Assembly (NCBI GenBank): GCA_025667525.1
Contig: CM046876.1
Coordinates: 567,173,469-567,237,468 of the forward strand
Direction of reading: 5' to 3'
Length of the DNA: 64,000 nucleotides
Source: Glebionis coronaria
Taxonomy: Eukaryota; Streptophyta; Magnoliopsida; Asterales; Asteraceae
The position numbers and the translations under genes are program-made. The notes beneath the pieces were generated by a model that worked only from the letters and a program-made list of their open reading frames with translations, was not told the DNA's origin and ran no database searches. Positions within the stretch are counted from its first letter, which is position 1. Every line of letters starts with the position of its first letter. Below, in pieces: positions 41,536 to 53,560 of this stretch.

Positions 41536-43600
41536 ATGGACACACAAGATTTTTGATATATATTGTGCTTTAAAGCTTGGGTCATTCCATTGTCTCTACT
41601 ACCTAGAAGGGTCGGTAGCTCTATAGACTCCTTCTTTTTCAAAACTCTTTTTCTTTAAAAATTGATCTTAAAATTGAAGGTATATCAAATTATCTTGATT
41701 ATGATCTTATTAGTAGCTTTTAATGCACCTTTTAGATTTACTCTATAGATTTATCTACTAGTATGTATCCTTTCTTTGTGTAAGTACTCATGAAGGCTAG
41801 TCATTAATTTGATTATGGATTGAGTTACTTACACTTGTTGAAGACTCATCTCCTTTTGATCTCCAACATCATGGTATGATTATATCAAAAATGGTAGATG
41901 TAGTACTAGTCCTTAGAAGACTATGTATGCATCTTGGTAAAGTTGGTTGTTGCATTAGTCCATTGAAGACTAGGGATGCACTTTGCGGCTAAGGTACATT
42001 TTGGTCCTTCCTCGCGCCATTTGATCACTCTTTTGATCATTATTTGACTATGTGCTTGATCTTGGCATCCTTGCCTTGACATTTGTTTGTGGTATGTGAT
42101 TCTATTTCTTCACCATCTCAAACCTTCATGGTCTTGGATACTTGACTCACATGCGTGGTGTAATGTGAGTTAGTCGTAGCTTAAAGTATCAAGCATGATT
42201 TTTATGGGTTGCAACCCAATACGGTTAGTAGGCCCTATATCATGTGTAGTGTGTGAAATTGAGCTTATCTCTAAGTTGATAGATTAATCATTTGAGATAC
42301 CAATTAACATCATATGATGTAGCTAGGACATTACACATTTGGAATTGAAATATTCCATGGATATTGTCATTGTAATCCTTAATAATGATATTAATCCGAT
42401 CACGAGGGAGAGAAAGTGAATCTATATCTTTGCTCATATTTTGTGAAAGTATAAGACATTTAGTTATAAGTGTTCTTAATCTATGTAAAAAGAGCTTGGT
42501 ATTATTCATTACCAAAGTCGTTTCGTCTTCCGCCGAAAAGGCACATCATGAACCACTATATATGACACAAGCTCTTTGTCTTAACAACTTGAAGATTGTC
42601 ATTAAACTATTGAGCATTGATACATGGCCTTGATTCACTCCTCTTTGATTCTCTATTTCCTCTCTTCATTCACGAGTAGTCATTTCATTGTTTCGGTCTT
42701 TTTCGGTCTTGTTTTCACTCGTAATCCTTCATTAAGGCATTATAACCTAGTATTGAAGTGGTCAAATGATTTTCAAAAGGCTTAAAATTTGTTTTAAGTA
42801 TTTTAGAAAAACTTGGTTTGAAAATTTTCTTTCATTTTCATGAACTTAACATGGGCTCTGCCCGCAGTTCATTAATTGTTCGCGGTGCTATCTGCGATTA
42901 GATATCGATATTGAGTCGCAGGCCCACCAGGCATAAAATAATATTAGATTTTATTATTTTACACTTATTCAAAATAACCTTTTCTTCCTTCATTGTTGGT
43001 GCGGCGGGATGACCTCCAAAACCACCATTAACACTTTTCTAAACCTCTAAAATCACTCGAGTTAATTGGTTTCAAGACATGGGTTTCATCTATCCTTCAT
43101 CTATCATAAATTAATTGTAAGTATTTCCACTCAATTTCATCTAAATTCTTTTAGAGTTCTTAATTTCATAATTACGGATTTTCGAAATTAAATTGAATTA
43201 GAACCAATTTAGGAATGTGGGTATCCATAGTTTTAGTGCTATGATTCCTTTAGGTTTATATTCCTTAAGATTTCATAAAACCCACTTATAGAACAAATCC
43301 GAAATTTAATCAAAGTAATCTGGTTTAATTTTGAAATTGATTTGAACTCTTGAACAAATTGGTAATTGCATTGTTAATGCTTACCTAAAAAACGAATTTT
43401 GAAAACTAATGTTCAAATTCATGGTTGATATGCATAATTCATATGCATTCGTCAATAAGGAATGTGTTATATTATGAACATAAGAATGATAAGGAAACAT
43501 CCTTTGGTTAGTCAAGTAATTGATTAAACACATACTTATGGTTTTAATTATTACTAGTTCATTTGTAACATAGAGTGATTGTAAAACTATTTTTGTTTAA
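41536..43600 (+). mobile_element. A2 leader, non-coding
   Basis: About 2 kb homologous to the A1 leader; no domain-bearing ORF. Holds palindrome copy 7 (42857-42930). Confidence 0.65.
42857..42930. repeat. Nested palindrome copy 7 (A2 leader)
   Basis: CTGCCCGCAGTTCATTAA at the left, inner CTGCGATTAGATATC / GATATTGAGTCGCAG, then GCCCACC. Imperfect. Confidence 0.65.
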
Positions 43601-43615
43601 TATAGGTACTAAACA

Positions 43616-44789
43616 ATGCCTTCGGAATATCAAAATGACAACCAAAAGACTAAACGTTATATGCCTAACCTTTCTGAGTCTTGTGAATCCTCTGACCTTG
43701 CAAACACTCTTCTTACCCTTGAGTCTCATTGTTTTTATGAGGGTCGGGTTGTCTATACGGACATTGAGGGGATGGAATACACTAGAACGATGTTTGAGAA
43801 TAATGGCTTTACTTTCCTACTCAATATCAATGAGGTGATCTACCCTTAATTCCTTCTAGAGTTATTTATCACCTATTCCATTTTCACAAATCAAAATGAA
43901 ATGTTTGTTAGCTTTGCCATTCGAGGTCAACCAACTTGTTACTCCCTTATCGAGTTTGGTCGAATACTTCGAGTGCCATATGTTGGGCAATGTCGGTTCA
44001 CCGACATATGGAAGCTTGAATCTTTGCTTACGTGCACCAATGAGGCTCCATATGATACTTCGGTTGAAGATCTAGACTTCATTCTTGGCACCATCACCCA
44101 ACCTCGTAATAGACCCGTTGAACGTAGTATCCATAAGGAGGTACGTGAATTATCTCCCTATGAGATACTCATTAGCGACTTTAGTCCTTGTATGGTCCAT
44201 TGGGCCGACATTATTAGGGAGAATGCATTTTGTCACGGTGGAACCAGGATCATGTTCCCGCATTTATGGCACATATGATGTGTTGTATTGCTCATTTCAT
44301 TCTTTACAATCTTGCATACTTTATCGCTCGACGAATTCATTACGTCCTCCATAAGTCAAGAACAAACCTTCCTTATGTCATGCTCCTCACTCGCCTTTTC
44401 AAAAGGGTTGATAGTGACTTCTATCACCTCCGTCTCTCCACTTATGTGCATGTAAATTGTGTGATGCATCCCATTTAAAGGGAACGTCCACGAAAGACTA
44501 GGAGTGACCATGGTAGGCGTAGAAGCATTCATCAGGAATCATCTTATGAAGTTGGGTAAGATTCCTCTTCATCTAATGATGATGATGGAGGTGGAACTAG
44601 TGCCGACGTGGGTTCCCCGAGTGGCTCATCCCCATCCTTGTATACTTACATGGATGGTTTAACCCAAATACCTCGTCCTCCTTCCTTCTCATCAAGTGAG
44701 CTTCCTCATGGGTTTGACCTTGAGCATGCTTATCGTTCTAACCTTGAAACCCGAGAGGAATTGCCGAGCATCATTTTAAAACGAGGGAG
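43616..44789 (+). pseudogene. A2 ORF1: plant retrotransposon ORF1-like protein
   Basis: ATG at 43616 opens MPSEYQNDNQKTKRYMPN. An in-frame TAA at 43847 (EVIYP-stop-FLLEL) is followed in the same frame by FVSFAIRGQPTCYSLIEFGR and WADIIRENAFCHGG. A frameshift near 44240 leads to DHVPAFMAHMMCCIAHFILY, NLAYFIARRI and LPYVMLLTRLFK. A Ser/Asp-rich tail lies in 44500-44789, close to the F2 insertion. The order filter-like EFGRIL...WADIIREN...HVPA..C.I...NLAYFIA resembles ORF1-like proteins in Asteraceae transposons (possibly the Transposase_32 group, not checked). Function unknown. It is odd in an element with Sirevirus-like LTRs. Confidence 0.65.
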
Positions 44790-47198
44790 TGATTAGACTG
44801 TAATTATACATAGTCTCATCGTTCTTTTCAGGCTTAAAATGTGTCAAAATGTCATAAAATACCATAAAATATGCTTGTGTTTGTTCATTGTGTATTTTAG
44901 GTACGGATATCGTGAACTCAATCAAAAGATCAGAAGATCAAAAGAAACAAGCAAAAACCAACACGAGAAATAAAGCCGCATAAAGAACCGGACCCGAGCA
45001 TTGATTTTTAAAGAATTCCTTGAAGTTTGAAGATTTATCAAGAATGGTCCCTCATCTTTTGAAGACTTGTCATATTATACCCTTATAAAACTCAAATATT
45101 ACACATAGGTCCCTAATATTTCAAGATTATACAATTTTAGCCCTTGAAGTATGCCATAATTGCAAAAGAAGTCCTTGTTTAAAGTTAAAAACTCATTTGT
45201 GCCAAAAATGACAACTATGTCAAAGTTTGGAATGAGTTAATTTGCTATGAAGACTTTCTGCGACAACAAACAGGAAGTGCAGGGGTCAAAATTGTAATAC
45301 ACTCATACCCATACCCATGTCAAACCGGTTTTTACCCACAATAAATCTAGCTACAGCCCAAAAGCCCAACCAAAACCCTCATAAACCTGAGCCTAACCTA
45401 TACCCCAGCCCATACAACACCTACCTGACGTCACCCCACTAACCCCCCTGTAATATTAAATTACGTTTGAAAAAACAATTTAATATCCTAAACAAGCGCT
45501 TAACACGTCTTTTACCCCAAACCAAAATCAAACCAACCCATGTAGCCCTAAAACATCCCAGGTCAAATTGACCAAACCCCAAAATTAAATAAAAATTAAC
45601 CATATGGTTTTGGTCATTGACAGCTCACTTATTCACCCCATCAACCTAGAAAATGACCCATCATTCTCGTGACCCCATCCCACATGGTATTGTCACATTT
45701 TAGACACAAGAAGACAACAATGGCAGAGATTGGACGACTATGATTCACTTTCGTGCTCTCCACACATAATAGATGGCCAAGATCAATATTGTACTCTGCA
45801 TATTCACATGGGTTTACAAGATCAACCAAAGGCTAAATTCAAAATTGGTTGATTCGTCAAAGATGCCAGATTCTCCAAGGGCAGATAATGAAAATCATGT
45901 ATTAGGGTTTTACATATTTGTTTTTCTTCTAGAATATGTAGCCATTGTATATACGTCATCCTAGCATCTCATTTTCATTTTGTTCCAGCCTCTTGTAAAA
46001 AAATTTAATTTAATGAAATTTAATTTTTGAATAAAGCTGAGTTCCATTTATGTTTAATGTTTTAGTGTAATCATTTTATTTTTTATGCCAAATTTACTTT
46101 TCTAGTTTATTCAAACTTTTTGAAAAAATCATTTTTTTTGCAAAAAAGACTTTGAATATCCATATTCTTAAGTTTATTTTGTGTATCTCACTTGACAACT
46201 TAGAACCTAGATAGGTTTAGGATATATGTTAAGATTTGTTTGGTTGTTTACTAGTTTTAAATTCGGGTTCCAAAAAGGTTTTCGATAAAAATCTTTTAGT
46301 ATCTTTTCTTTTTCTGTTATTCACCCACTATTCAAAAATCTCCTCCAAAAGCTAACTGGCAATTAGCTTTTGGAGTTGGTTATTGGGCCGGTGTTGTTTG
46401 TTTTCTTTGTTGTGTGGTTCACATGTACCACAAGAGCATAACACATTCTCCTTTTATCATTTATGCCCTTTGGGACTTTTGTAGTCCAACAGCAAAGGTC
46501 TTGCATCACAAGCTTATTCCTTAAGCCCATAATCAGAAAGCTCTTCAAAAAGCTGGTGGAATCCACTTGGTATTGTGTGAACTCCCTTTTTGAGTTTTTC
46601 TTTTGAGATTTTGTGCTTATGTGAGTTGGTTAGGATAGGGATACTAGCTAGTATTTAATGACAGATAGTTTAAGTTTGATTTATGAGGCATGATTGAGCT
46701 TGTGTCAAAATGTTTTAGATTCATTTGTAGTAAAAAGCTCAAAAAAAATTCCATTTTCAGCTTTAAGGGATGTTTGGATTTACATATATCTTGCATTAGG
46801 TGACATAATTGTAGGGTAAAAGTGGATTGAGTATTCCCTAATATGCTTAGGTAGAGGTTTTATGTAGTTTATTTGAAAGGCTTAGTGCAAAAATTGAAAT
46901 TTCATGTTTTAGATAAAAAAACTGTCAAAACATAATAGTAGGGTCTATATAGTTTAATCTTGTGTTTTGTTGAATAAAATTTGGTGAATTAATATGTTTT
47001 AGGACATTCTTGAACTGTTGATAAGTTGTTTTCGATGTTATAGCTTATTAGAGCTTTTAGAGCTTGCCTAAACTCACTAATTGGCCATTTGCATCAGCAA
47101 ATGACCAATTGGTCTGCACAGTGGAATGTATAGGGTTCAAGTTGTGTTTTATTGTTGTAAATTGGGTCACAGTTAGTCTAGTTGTGTATCTAGGGTTG
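44790..47198 (+). mobile_element. F2 5' LTR, piece 1 (Tat/Athila-like)
   Basis: Long non-coding block starting at about TGATTAGACTGTAATTATAC, resembling 1385-2428. It is interrupted by copia B at 47199 and resumes at 56310. Rejoined it is about 3.6 kb, a size known in Athila/Tat elements. Short ORFs (62-67 codons) have no domains. GGTTG at 47194-47198 is the B target duplication. Confidence 0.6.
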
Positions 47199-47593
47199 TG
47201 TTAATGCAATGATGCCTAAAAACATACTTGCATTTTTTGGTCTCGCTTTGTTTTGATTAAGACAATATATAAAAATAAGCATTTACGAAAACAACAAAAA
47301 ACGAATTCTTGAGTTCAAGTATTTTTCATTTCAACCATTATCACTTAAGATATGAACAAACAAGTTTTCATCCTAATTAAGTGATCAAAGATTTAATTTT
47401 TCTTAAAACTCACTTTTTATTAAATGTGACAAAAATTTTTATTAAACTTTATTAATAAGAAAATGTTTTATTAAATTAAATATTTGAAGATTTGAAAATG
47501 GCATATTCCATATGGTGTAGGAATATCCCTTGGGGATAAATATTCCACCAGATGTGACTGCCCCACTAAAAGAAAAAAGGGCGCGGAGTCTAC

Positions 47594-47650
47594 CTCCACG
47601 GTTCCTTAAATGCCTATGCGGATCCTTATCGATAAGGAACCGCGCCCAGA
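47594..47650. repeat. Nested palindrome copy (B 5' LTR)
   Basis: Inner GCGGATCCTTATC / GATAAGGAACCGC (47618-47643) with a perfect CCTTATCGATAAGG core; outer CCACGGTTCCTTAAA arm. The TATA box is about 25 bp downstream. Confidence 0.85.
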
Positions 47651-47672
47651 AATAGCCGTTGGTCTTTTATCT

Positions 47673-47680
47673 TATAAATA
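47673..47680 (+). promoter_or_regulatory. TATA box of B 5' LTR
   Basis: TATAAATA after AATAGCCGTTGG, as in the A family. Confidence 0.65.
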
Positions 47681-48448
47681 GTGGATCTTTCTCAGATTTT
47701 CTCTTCACCTCTTTTGCACACAAATTTCCAGATTCAACCATACTTTTTAAATCATTCAAATCCTTGGTTATTTGGTTGATTACTACTTGTTTAGAAGTGA
47801 ATCTTTCTCTTCCAATCTCTTCCTCTCCAAGTGCAAAGAGAAGAACACTTTCACCCTTGAAGTGTTTAGTCTACCTCAAGATCTATTGAAGATCAAGTTT
47901 TATTTATTCATTCTTGTGTAGTTGTATAGATCCAAATAGTTGTGTTATTTAGAAGTTGTGTTGTGAAGATCCAAATAGTTGTGTCTATTTGGAAATTGTG
48001 TATGTAGTGTGGTTAATACTTATTCCTTAAAGTATATTGCTGTAGATTGGTCCTAGCAAAGATTAGGGCACGACTTTTAACTTAGAGTCAGAAATTGGTT
48101 AAGCGACGTGTACGGTTCTCCACCTTAAGGAGCTTGTTGATTAGTGAACTCTCGAGTAAGGAGTACTCGAGGAGTGGAGTAGGGACGAGGAGTGAGCTTT
48201 GTTGCCGAACCACTATAAATCCTTGGTGTTTGGTTTGATCTTTCTTATCCTTATCTCTTTACATTCATTATCTTTACATGCACATACTTGTGATTATTAT
48301 TTTAGTTTCACTATCCCTTGTCCATATTGTGTATAAGAAGATTTCACATATTTTCTCAAGTTTAAGTTTTTGAAAAGGATTTTTGAAAACCCATATTTAA
48401 CAAGTAAATTTAAGAAACTATTCAACCCCTCCTTCTAGTTTCTACAAT

Positions 48449-48461
48449 TGGTATTAGGGTG
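48449..48461 (+). other. B primer-binding site (degenerate)
   Basis: TGGTATTAGGGTG, two bases after the LTR; matches TGGTATCAGAGC except two bases. Confidence 0.75.
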
Positions 48462-48547
48462 TGGTTGCTCATGCGTTTTTAAAATATATTGTATTTTAAA
48501 TCTTGAATCAATCTATAGATTCCAACAAGTACCTAGAAGGGCAATTT

Positions 48548-49495
48548 ATGCAAAGACCACCTCTTTTTGAAACCGATATTTTTATTTATTGGAATAATAG
48601 ATTTGAGACTTATGTGAAATCAAAAGATTTAGATCTTTGGCATGTTATTACCAATGGTTACTTTTTGCCTTATCAATATAATGAAGTTTCTAAAAAGAAT
48701 GAGTTAGTAACTTTTGAAAAATCTAACAATGACACTAAGAAGAAACTTGCTAAAAATAATGAGGCTAAAATGGTGATTTATAATGATTTACCTAAGAAAG
48801 AGTATGAAAGGAGTTTCATGTGTAAAACCGCTAAAGATATTTGGAATACTCTTTTAGTAACCCACCAAGGTAATAGCCAAGTCAAAAAAAGTAAAACCGA
48901 TCTTCTTGTTCAACAATATGAACAATATGTCATCTTAGAAGATGAAACTATTGATAGTGCATTTGCTAGGTTTGGTACCATTATTACTAGTCTAAAAGCA
49001 CTTGATGAAGGTTTTTCTAGCAAGAACAATGTTAGGAAGTTTCTTAGCGCATTGCATCCAAAGTGGAGAGCTAAGGTCACTACAATTGAAGAACCAAAGG
49101 ACATTACTACATTATCACTTGATGAACTTATTGGCAACTTAAAAGTTTATGAAATGATAATTTTGAAGGACACGGAAATGGTGAAAACCAAGAGTGAAAG
49201 AAAGTCTCTAGCACTCAAAACCAAGAAGGTGCAAAGTGATCATGATGGCTCTTCCTCGGAAAGTGATGATGAGGAATATGCTATGGAAGTTAGAGACTTC
49301 AAGAAGTTCTTCAAAAGGCGAGGTCAACATGTAAGACAACCAAGCAACGACAAGAAGGTATTTTCCAAAAACCAATTTGTCAAGAATGAAAATGGTGATA
49401 GGAAATGCTTTAGATGTGGTGACCCAAACCATTTCATCGGTGATTGTCCCAAGCCATCTCGCGACAAGAACTACACGGCTTTCGTTGGTGGTTAA
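48548..49495 (+). pseudogene. gag: B gag: capsid and zinc knuckle
   Basis: Open from at least 48503; the first ATG in frame is 48548 ([15 protein letters not shown]), the expected gag start. UBN2/DUF4219-type copia capsid: [88 protein letters not shown] basic/Ser-acidic stretch ([20 protein letters not shown]) precedes the knuckle [14 protein letters not shown] (CX2CX4HX4C). A TAA at 49493 interrupts before WSDSGEE, where the family continues into a coiled coil. Frame otherwise intact, the best-preserved part of B. Confidence 0.88.
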
Positions 49496-50183
49496 TGGAG
49501 CGATAGTGGTGAAGAATGTGACGACAATGCTAAAGACGAGAAGTGTCTCATGGCCCATTGTTCCTAAGAGGTACATTCCGAAACCGAATATTATAGCAAT
49601 GATAGTTCTTCACTAGACAATTTAGAATTAGAAGGTCAATATAACAACCTATGCAAACTAAGTCTAAAATTCATTGAAAAGAACAAAGTGCTAAAATCAA
49701 CGAGGACCAAGCTTGAAAACGAGATCAGTGAGCTAAGAGATAAATTAGCTAAGCTTGAGAAATTAAGATGTCGATTTAGGTTGTTTAAGTTGTGAACACC
49801 TTAGACAAGAGAATGAAGATCTCAAGAGTACCTCCATTAAATTAGAAAAGTTCATGAAATGTACTAGTGCTCTTGATGATATGTTAAATAGGCAAATTCA
49901 CTCAAAAAAAAGACTAGGCTTAGGTTTTAACACTAATGAAGCACCCACTAGTGAACCAAAACAAGTTAGATTTTCAAAAAAATGACCCTCTGTCCACGGT
50001 TTGCCAATTTATGGCGCGGTTCCTTACAATTATGGAACCGCAGGGTGTGATAAGGAACCACGGACAGAATACAGGATTCTTGAAAATTCTCAACTTTCTG
50101 AAAAGTCCATTTTAGGTAAAGGGCCAAAACATCTTATTGTTAAAAATGTTAAATTACCTATAACTGATAAAAAAGGAACTTGA
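49496..50183 (+). pseudogene. gag: B gag C-terminal coiled coil, with embedded palindrome
   Basis: In shifting frames: WSDSGEECDDNAKDEKC, then YNNLCKLSLKFIEKNKVLKS...LENEISELRDKLAKLEKL (heptad coiled coil), a frameshift near 49780, then LRQENEDLKSTSIKLEKF, CTSALDDMLNRQIHSKKRLG and a stop at 49983. Immediately after, the palindrome is translated as part of the frame (PSVHGLPIYGAVPYNYGTAG). Then KGPKHLIVKNVKLPITD. Coiled coils behind the knuckle are usual for Sirevirus gag. Confidence 0.7.
49989..50069. repeat. Nested palindrome copy (inside B gag)
   Basis: Outer arms CTGTCCACGGTT / AACCACGGACAG; inner GCGGTTCCTTA...TATGGAACCGC (50016-50041). It sits within gag coding sequence. Confidence 0.85.
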
Positions 50184-50214
50184 TAAATTCTACAAGCCAT
50201 TAAGTAAACCTCTA

Positions 50215-50532
50215 ATGGGAATGAAAAATTTATCAAGACAATCATCTACTCCTCTAAGTGTACGTAATGATTCAAGGCCTAGAAGTAGAACACCCACACC
50301 TAAAAGGAATGATCACTCTAAGTCAATATCTAGAAGTAAAACACCAACACCTAGAAACAACAATAACTCTAGGTCTAGATCAAAGACTCCTAAGAAAAAC
50401 AGTGGACATCAAAATACTCATATGAATTGGACTAACTTTCAACAATGTTTTTCTCCGTGGGGCATGTGTCATACATTCATGCATCCCATCCAAATGCAAG
50501 GGATGTTTGTAACTAACAACTTTGGACCCTGA
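50215..50532 (+). pseudogene. B gag-pro linker, Arg/Ser-rich
   Basis: 105 codons: SRPRSRTPTPKRNDHSK, SISRSKTPTPRNNNNS, SRSRSKTPKKNSGH repeats (residues about 18-65), then HMNWTNFQQCFSPWGMCHTF. It lies between the gag coiled coil and the protease. SR/TP repeats resemble splicing-factor RS tails but could simply be a basic RNA-binding linker. Confidence 0.6.
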
Positions 50533-50559
50533 AATATTGGGTACCAAATGTTTGATCTT

Positions 50560-50755
50560 TTGTGTTGTTACCTAGATATGCTTGGGAATCGATTTGGAGC
50601 CCGACGAGTGAATTAAGGATAGTGGTTGTTCTAAACACATGACGGGTAATCGAAGTTTGTTCTCTACTTATAAAGCATATAATGGAGGTAACCTTACTTT
50701 CGCTAGTTAGCTATGTGGTAACATCATTGGAAAAGATACGGTTTCTCTTGACTCC
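50560..50755 (+). pseudogene. pro: B aspartic protease remnant
   Basis: Catalytic motif in DSGCSKHMTGNRSLFS (about 50620-50660), preceded by a stop where WI(V/K)DSG is expected, then GGNLTFAS-stop-LCGNIIGKDTV. The DSG triad is the copia retropepsin signature. Not functional. Confidence 0.8.
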
Positions 50756-51667
50756 ATGACCATTGAAAATGTTGAACACACAGATAACCTAGGGTTTAAG
50801 TTACTAAGTATATGTCAAATTTGTGACAATAAGTGTAAGGTCATATTTCCGGAACATGATAGTAAAATCGTAAAAGATGGAAAGATCATTGGAAAAGGTG
50901 TTAGAAAGCATGGGCTTTATGTCATAAAGGTAAATAGGAAGTCAAAGGACAACTTATGTCTAGCGACTTTAGATGATAGTTCTACTCTTTGGCATAGGAG
51001 ATTAGGTCACGCTAATATGCGCTTAATTCAATCTTTAGTCTCTAAGGAGTTGGTAAGACATATCCCCAAGATTAAGTTTGATAGTCACTTTTGTGATGCT
51101 TGCAAAATTGGGAAGCAAGTTCACTCAAGTCACAAGGCCAAGAATTTGGTATCGACCTCTCGGTGCCTAGAGCTCCTACATATGGATCTCTTTGTACCTT
51201 CCGCCATACGGAGTTATGGAGGTAACCTTTATACCCTAGTTATAGTTGAAGACTATTCTAGATTCACTTGGACTAGATTTTTGGCTACTAAGAATGAAGC
51301 TTTCGATCATTTCGAAACCTTTAGTTGACGGATCCAAAATCAACTAGGATGCTCAATTTTCTCTATTAGGACGGATCATGGTAGGGAATTTGATAACGAA
51401 GTGCAATTTGGTGCCTTTTATGAAGCTCATGGTATTACCCATAACTTCTCGGCTCCTCAGGCTCCACGATCAAATGGGGTAGTTGAAAGGAGGAATAGGA
51501 CCATCCAAGAGATGAGTAGGACAATGTTAAACGAGCAATCTTTGCCTCAAAAATTTTGGTGCAATGCCGTGGACACATCGACCTATATTCTCAACCGAAT
51601 TCTTATTCTACTTTTTCTAGGAATGACCCCTTATGAGGTTCTTAAAGGTAAGACACCCTCATTATAA
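50756..51667 (+). pseudogene. pol: B integrase
   Basis: GAG-pre-integrase LWHRRLGHANMRLIQSLVSK, then HHCC finger ending FCDACKIGKQ. First catalytic Asp in LELLHMDLFVPS; second in RTDHGREFDNE; Glu in SNGVVERRNRTIQEMSRT. TGA at 51326 (ETFS-stop-RIQNQ) splits the ORF between the first two acidic residues. LPQKFWCNAVDTSTYILNRI follows, as in copia integrases. Confidence 0.9.
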
Positions 51668-51676
51668 TATTTTAAG

Positions 51677-51919
51677 GTGTGTGGAAGCAATTTATTCATT
51701 CTCAACACCAAAGACTACCTTACTAAGTTCGACCCAAAGTCGTACGAATGTATCTTTTTTGGTTATTCTCAAACTAGTAATGCCTACATAGTCCTCAATA
51801 GAACCTCAGGTGTAATTGAAGAATCACTCAACGTGACATTTGATGAAACCCCTCCTTCATCTAAGACACCACCTTTGGTAGATGATGACTTTGATGAAGT
51901 AGACATAGTTAAACATTAG
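51677..51919 (+). pseudogene. pol: B integrase-RT linker
   Basis: Reads GSNLFILNTKDYLTKFDPKS, FFGYSQTSNAYIVLNRTSG, the usual copia segment (family: GYS..SKAYRVYN). It ends at a stop before the acidic linker. Confidence 0.85.
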
Positions 51920-52079
51920 GGAGTCTAAGGATCATGCTCTCGAAAACGTCATAGGCGACTTAAATCAAAGGACCCTAAGATCTCAAATCCAAGATCAAAG
52001 TAACTTCTTTTGTTTCGTCTCATTGATTGAACCAAAGAATCTTAAAGAAGCTTTTATGGATGAGAGTTGAGTCATCACC

Positions 52080-52787
52080 ATGCAAGAAGAATTGAATCAA
52101 TTCCATGCTAATGACGTTTGGAAACTTTTTCCTCCACCTAGAAGTAGTACCATCATAGGAACCAAGTGGGTATATAGGAATAAGTTAGATGAGAACGGTG
52201 TTGTGTCTCGTAACAAGGCTAGACTTGTAGCTCATGGATATAATCAACAAGAAGGGATTGATTACGATGAGACATATGCATAGGTAGCAAGGTTAGAGTC
52301 TATTAGGATCCTTTTAGATTATGCTTGTGCATTAGAATTTAAGCTTCAACAAATGGATGTAAAGAGTGTGTTTTTTAACAGTTTGATCAATGAGGAGGTA
52401 TATGTGGCTCAACCTCCCGGCTTTATTGATTTTGAGAAAGCGGATCATGTTTACAAGCTTAAGAAAGCTCTTTACGGTCTTAAACAAGCACCCAAAGCTT
52501 GGTAAGATAGACTTAAAGCGTTTCTTGTAAAACATGAGTATACCATGGGGATGGTAGACAATACACTCTTTACAAAGAAGAAACGTTCTCACCTCATAAT
52601 CATACAAATATATGTTGATGACATTATATTTGGTTCAACTTGTCAAAGCTTGTGTCATGACTTTGCCAAAATCATGCATGACGAGTTTGAAATGAGCATG
52701 ATGGGAGAACTTAACTTCTTTTTAGGACTCCAAATTAAACAAATGAACGATGGTATTTTATTTAATCAATCTAAGTACGTTAAATAA
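52080..52787 (+). pseudogene. pol: B reverse transcriptase
   Basis: MQEELNQFHANDVWKL, GTKWVYRNKLDENGVVSRNK, LVAHGYNQQEGIDYDETYA then a stop (52281), QQMDVKSVFFNSLINEEVYV, PPGF...KLKKALYGLKQAPKAW then a stop, active site IYVDDIIFGST (Asp-Asp about 52616-52621), MGELNFFLGLQIKQ. YVDDIIFG is the copia form of YxDD. Stops at 52281, 52505 and 52785. Confidence 0.92.
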
Positions 52788-53560
52788 ATGCTAAAGAAAT
52801 TTGGATTAGAGGACTCTAGACCAATGAAGACCCCTATGGCCTCGGATACTAAACTCACCGTAGATGTTGATTGTGAATCGGTAGACAACGCGAAATATAG
52901 AGGTATGATTGGTAGTTTGTTGTACCTAACGATTAGTCGACTATATGTCTGTTTAGTGTTTGCCTTTGTGCTCGCTTCCAAGAGGCTCCCAAAACCTCTC
53001 ACCTTGAAGCGGTTAAGCGTATCTTTCGATACATTAAGGACACTATACATTTAGGATTATGGTATCCTAAAGGGACCGGCGTAGAAACCATAGTATACGC
53101 AGACTCAGATCATACGGGTGACTATGTGGACCGGAAAAGCACTAGTGGAGTTTGTGCCTTCATGGGTTGTTGTTTAACTTCTTGGTTCTCCAAGAAACAA
53201 ACCGCTCTTGCTATATCCACCACCAAAGCCGAGTATGTGAGTGCCGGTAAAGCTTGTCAACAAGCTCTATGAATGAAGCAAGTGCCTGTTGATTACGGTA
53301 TTTCACTTAATGATGTTCCCATCATGTGTGACAATAAGGGTGCAATAGACCTTAGCAAGAATCCCGTGTAACATTCACGAACTAAGCACATAGAGATTCG
53401 CCACAATTTCCTAAGGGATAATGTTCAAAAGGGGAACATTTTGATTGAGAAGGTGCCCTCGGTAGAAAACTTAGCCGACATCTTCACTAAGCCAATTAAG
53501 AGGGAACCATTTAATTACTTGCGTCTAGGTCTAGGTTTAATGGAACATATTCCTTAATTG
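52788..53560 (+). pseudogene. pol: B RNase H
   Basis: KYRGMIGSLLYLTISRLYVC leads to RNase H: YADSDHTGDYVDRKSTSGVC (catalytic Asp), STTKAEYVSAGKACQQA, MCDNKGAIDLSKNPV, RTKHIEIRHNFLRDNV, NLADIFTKPIKREPFNYLR, GLGLMEHIP then stop. Frameshift near 52990 and stop near 53270. This is the normal copia polyprotein end. Confidence 0.9.

Larger units (their letters stand above)
47199..48446 (+). mobile_element. B 5' LTR
   Basis: TGTTAATGCAATGATGCC...TCTAGTTTCTACA. Palindrome 47594-47650, TATA box 47673-47680, C-rich terminus, one unit of the 68-bp-type repeat. Confidence 0.92.
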
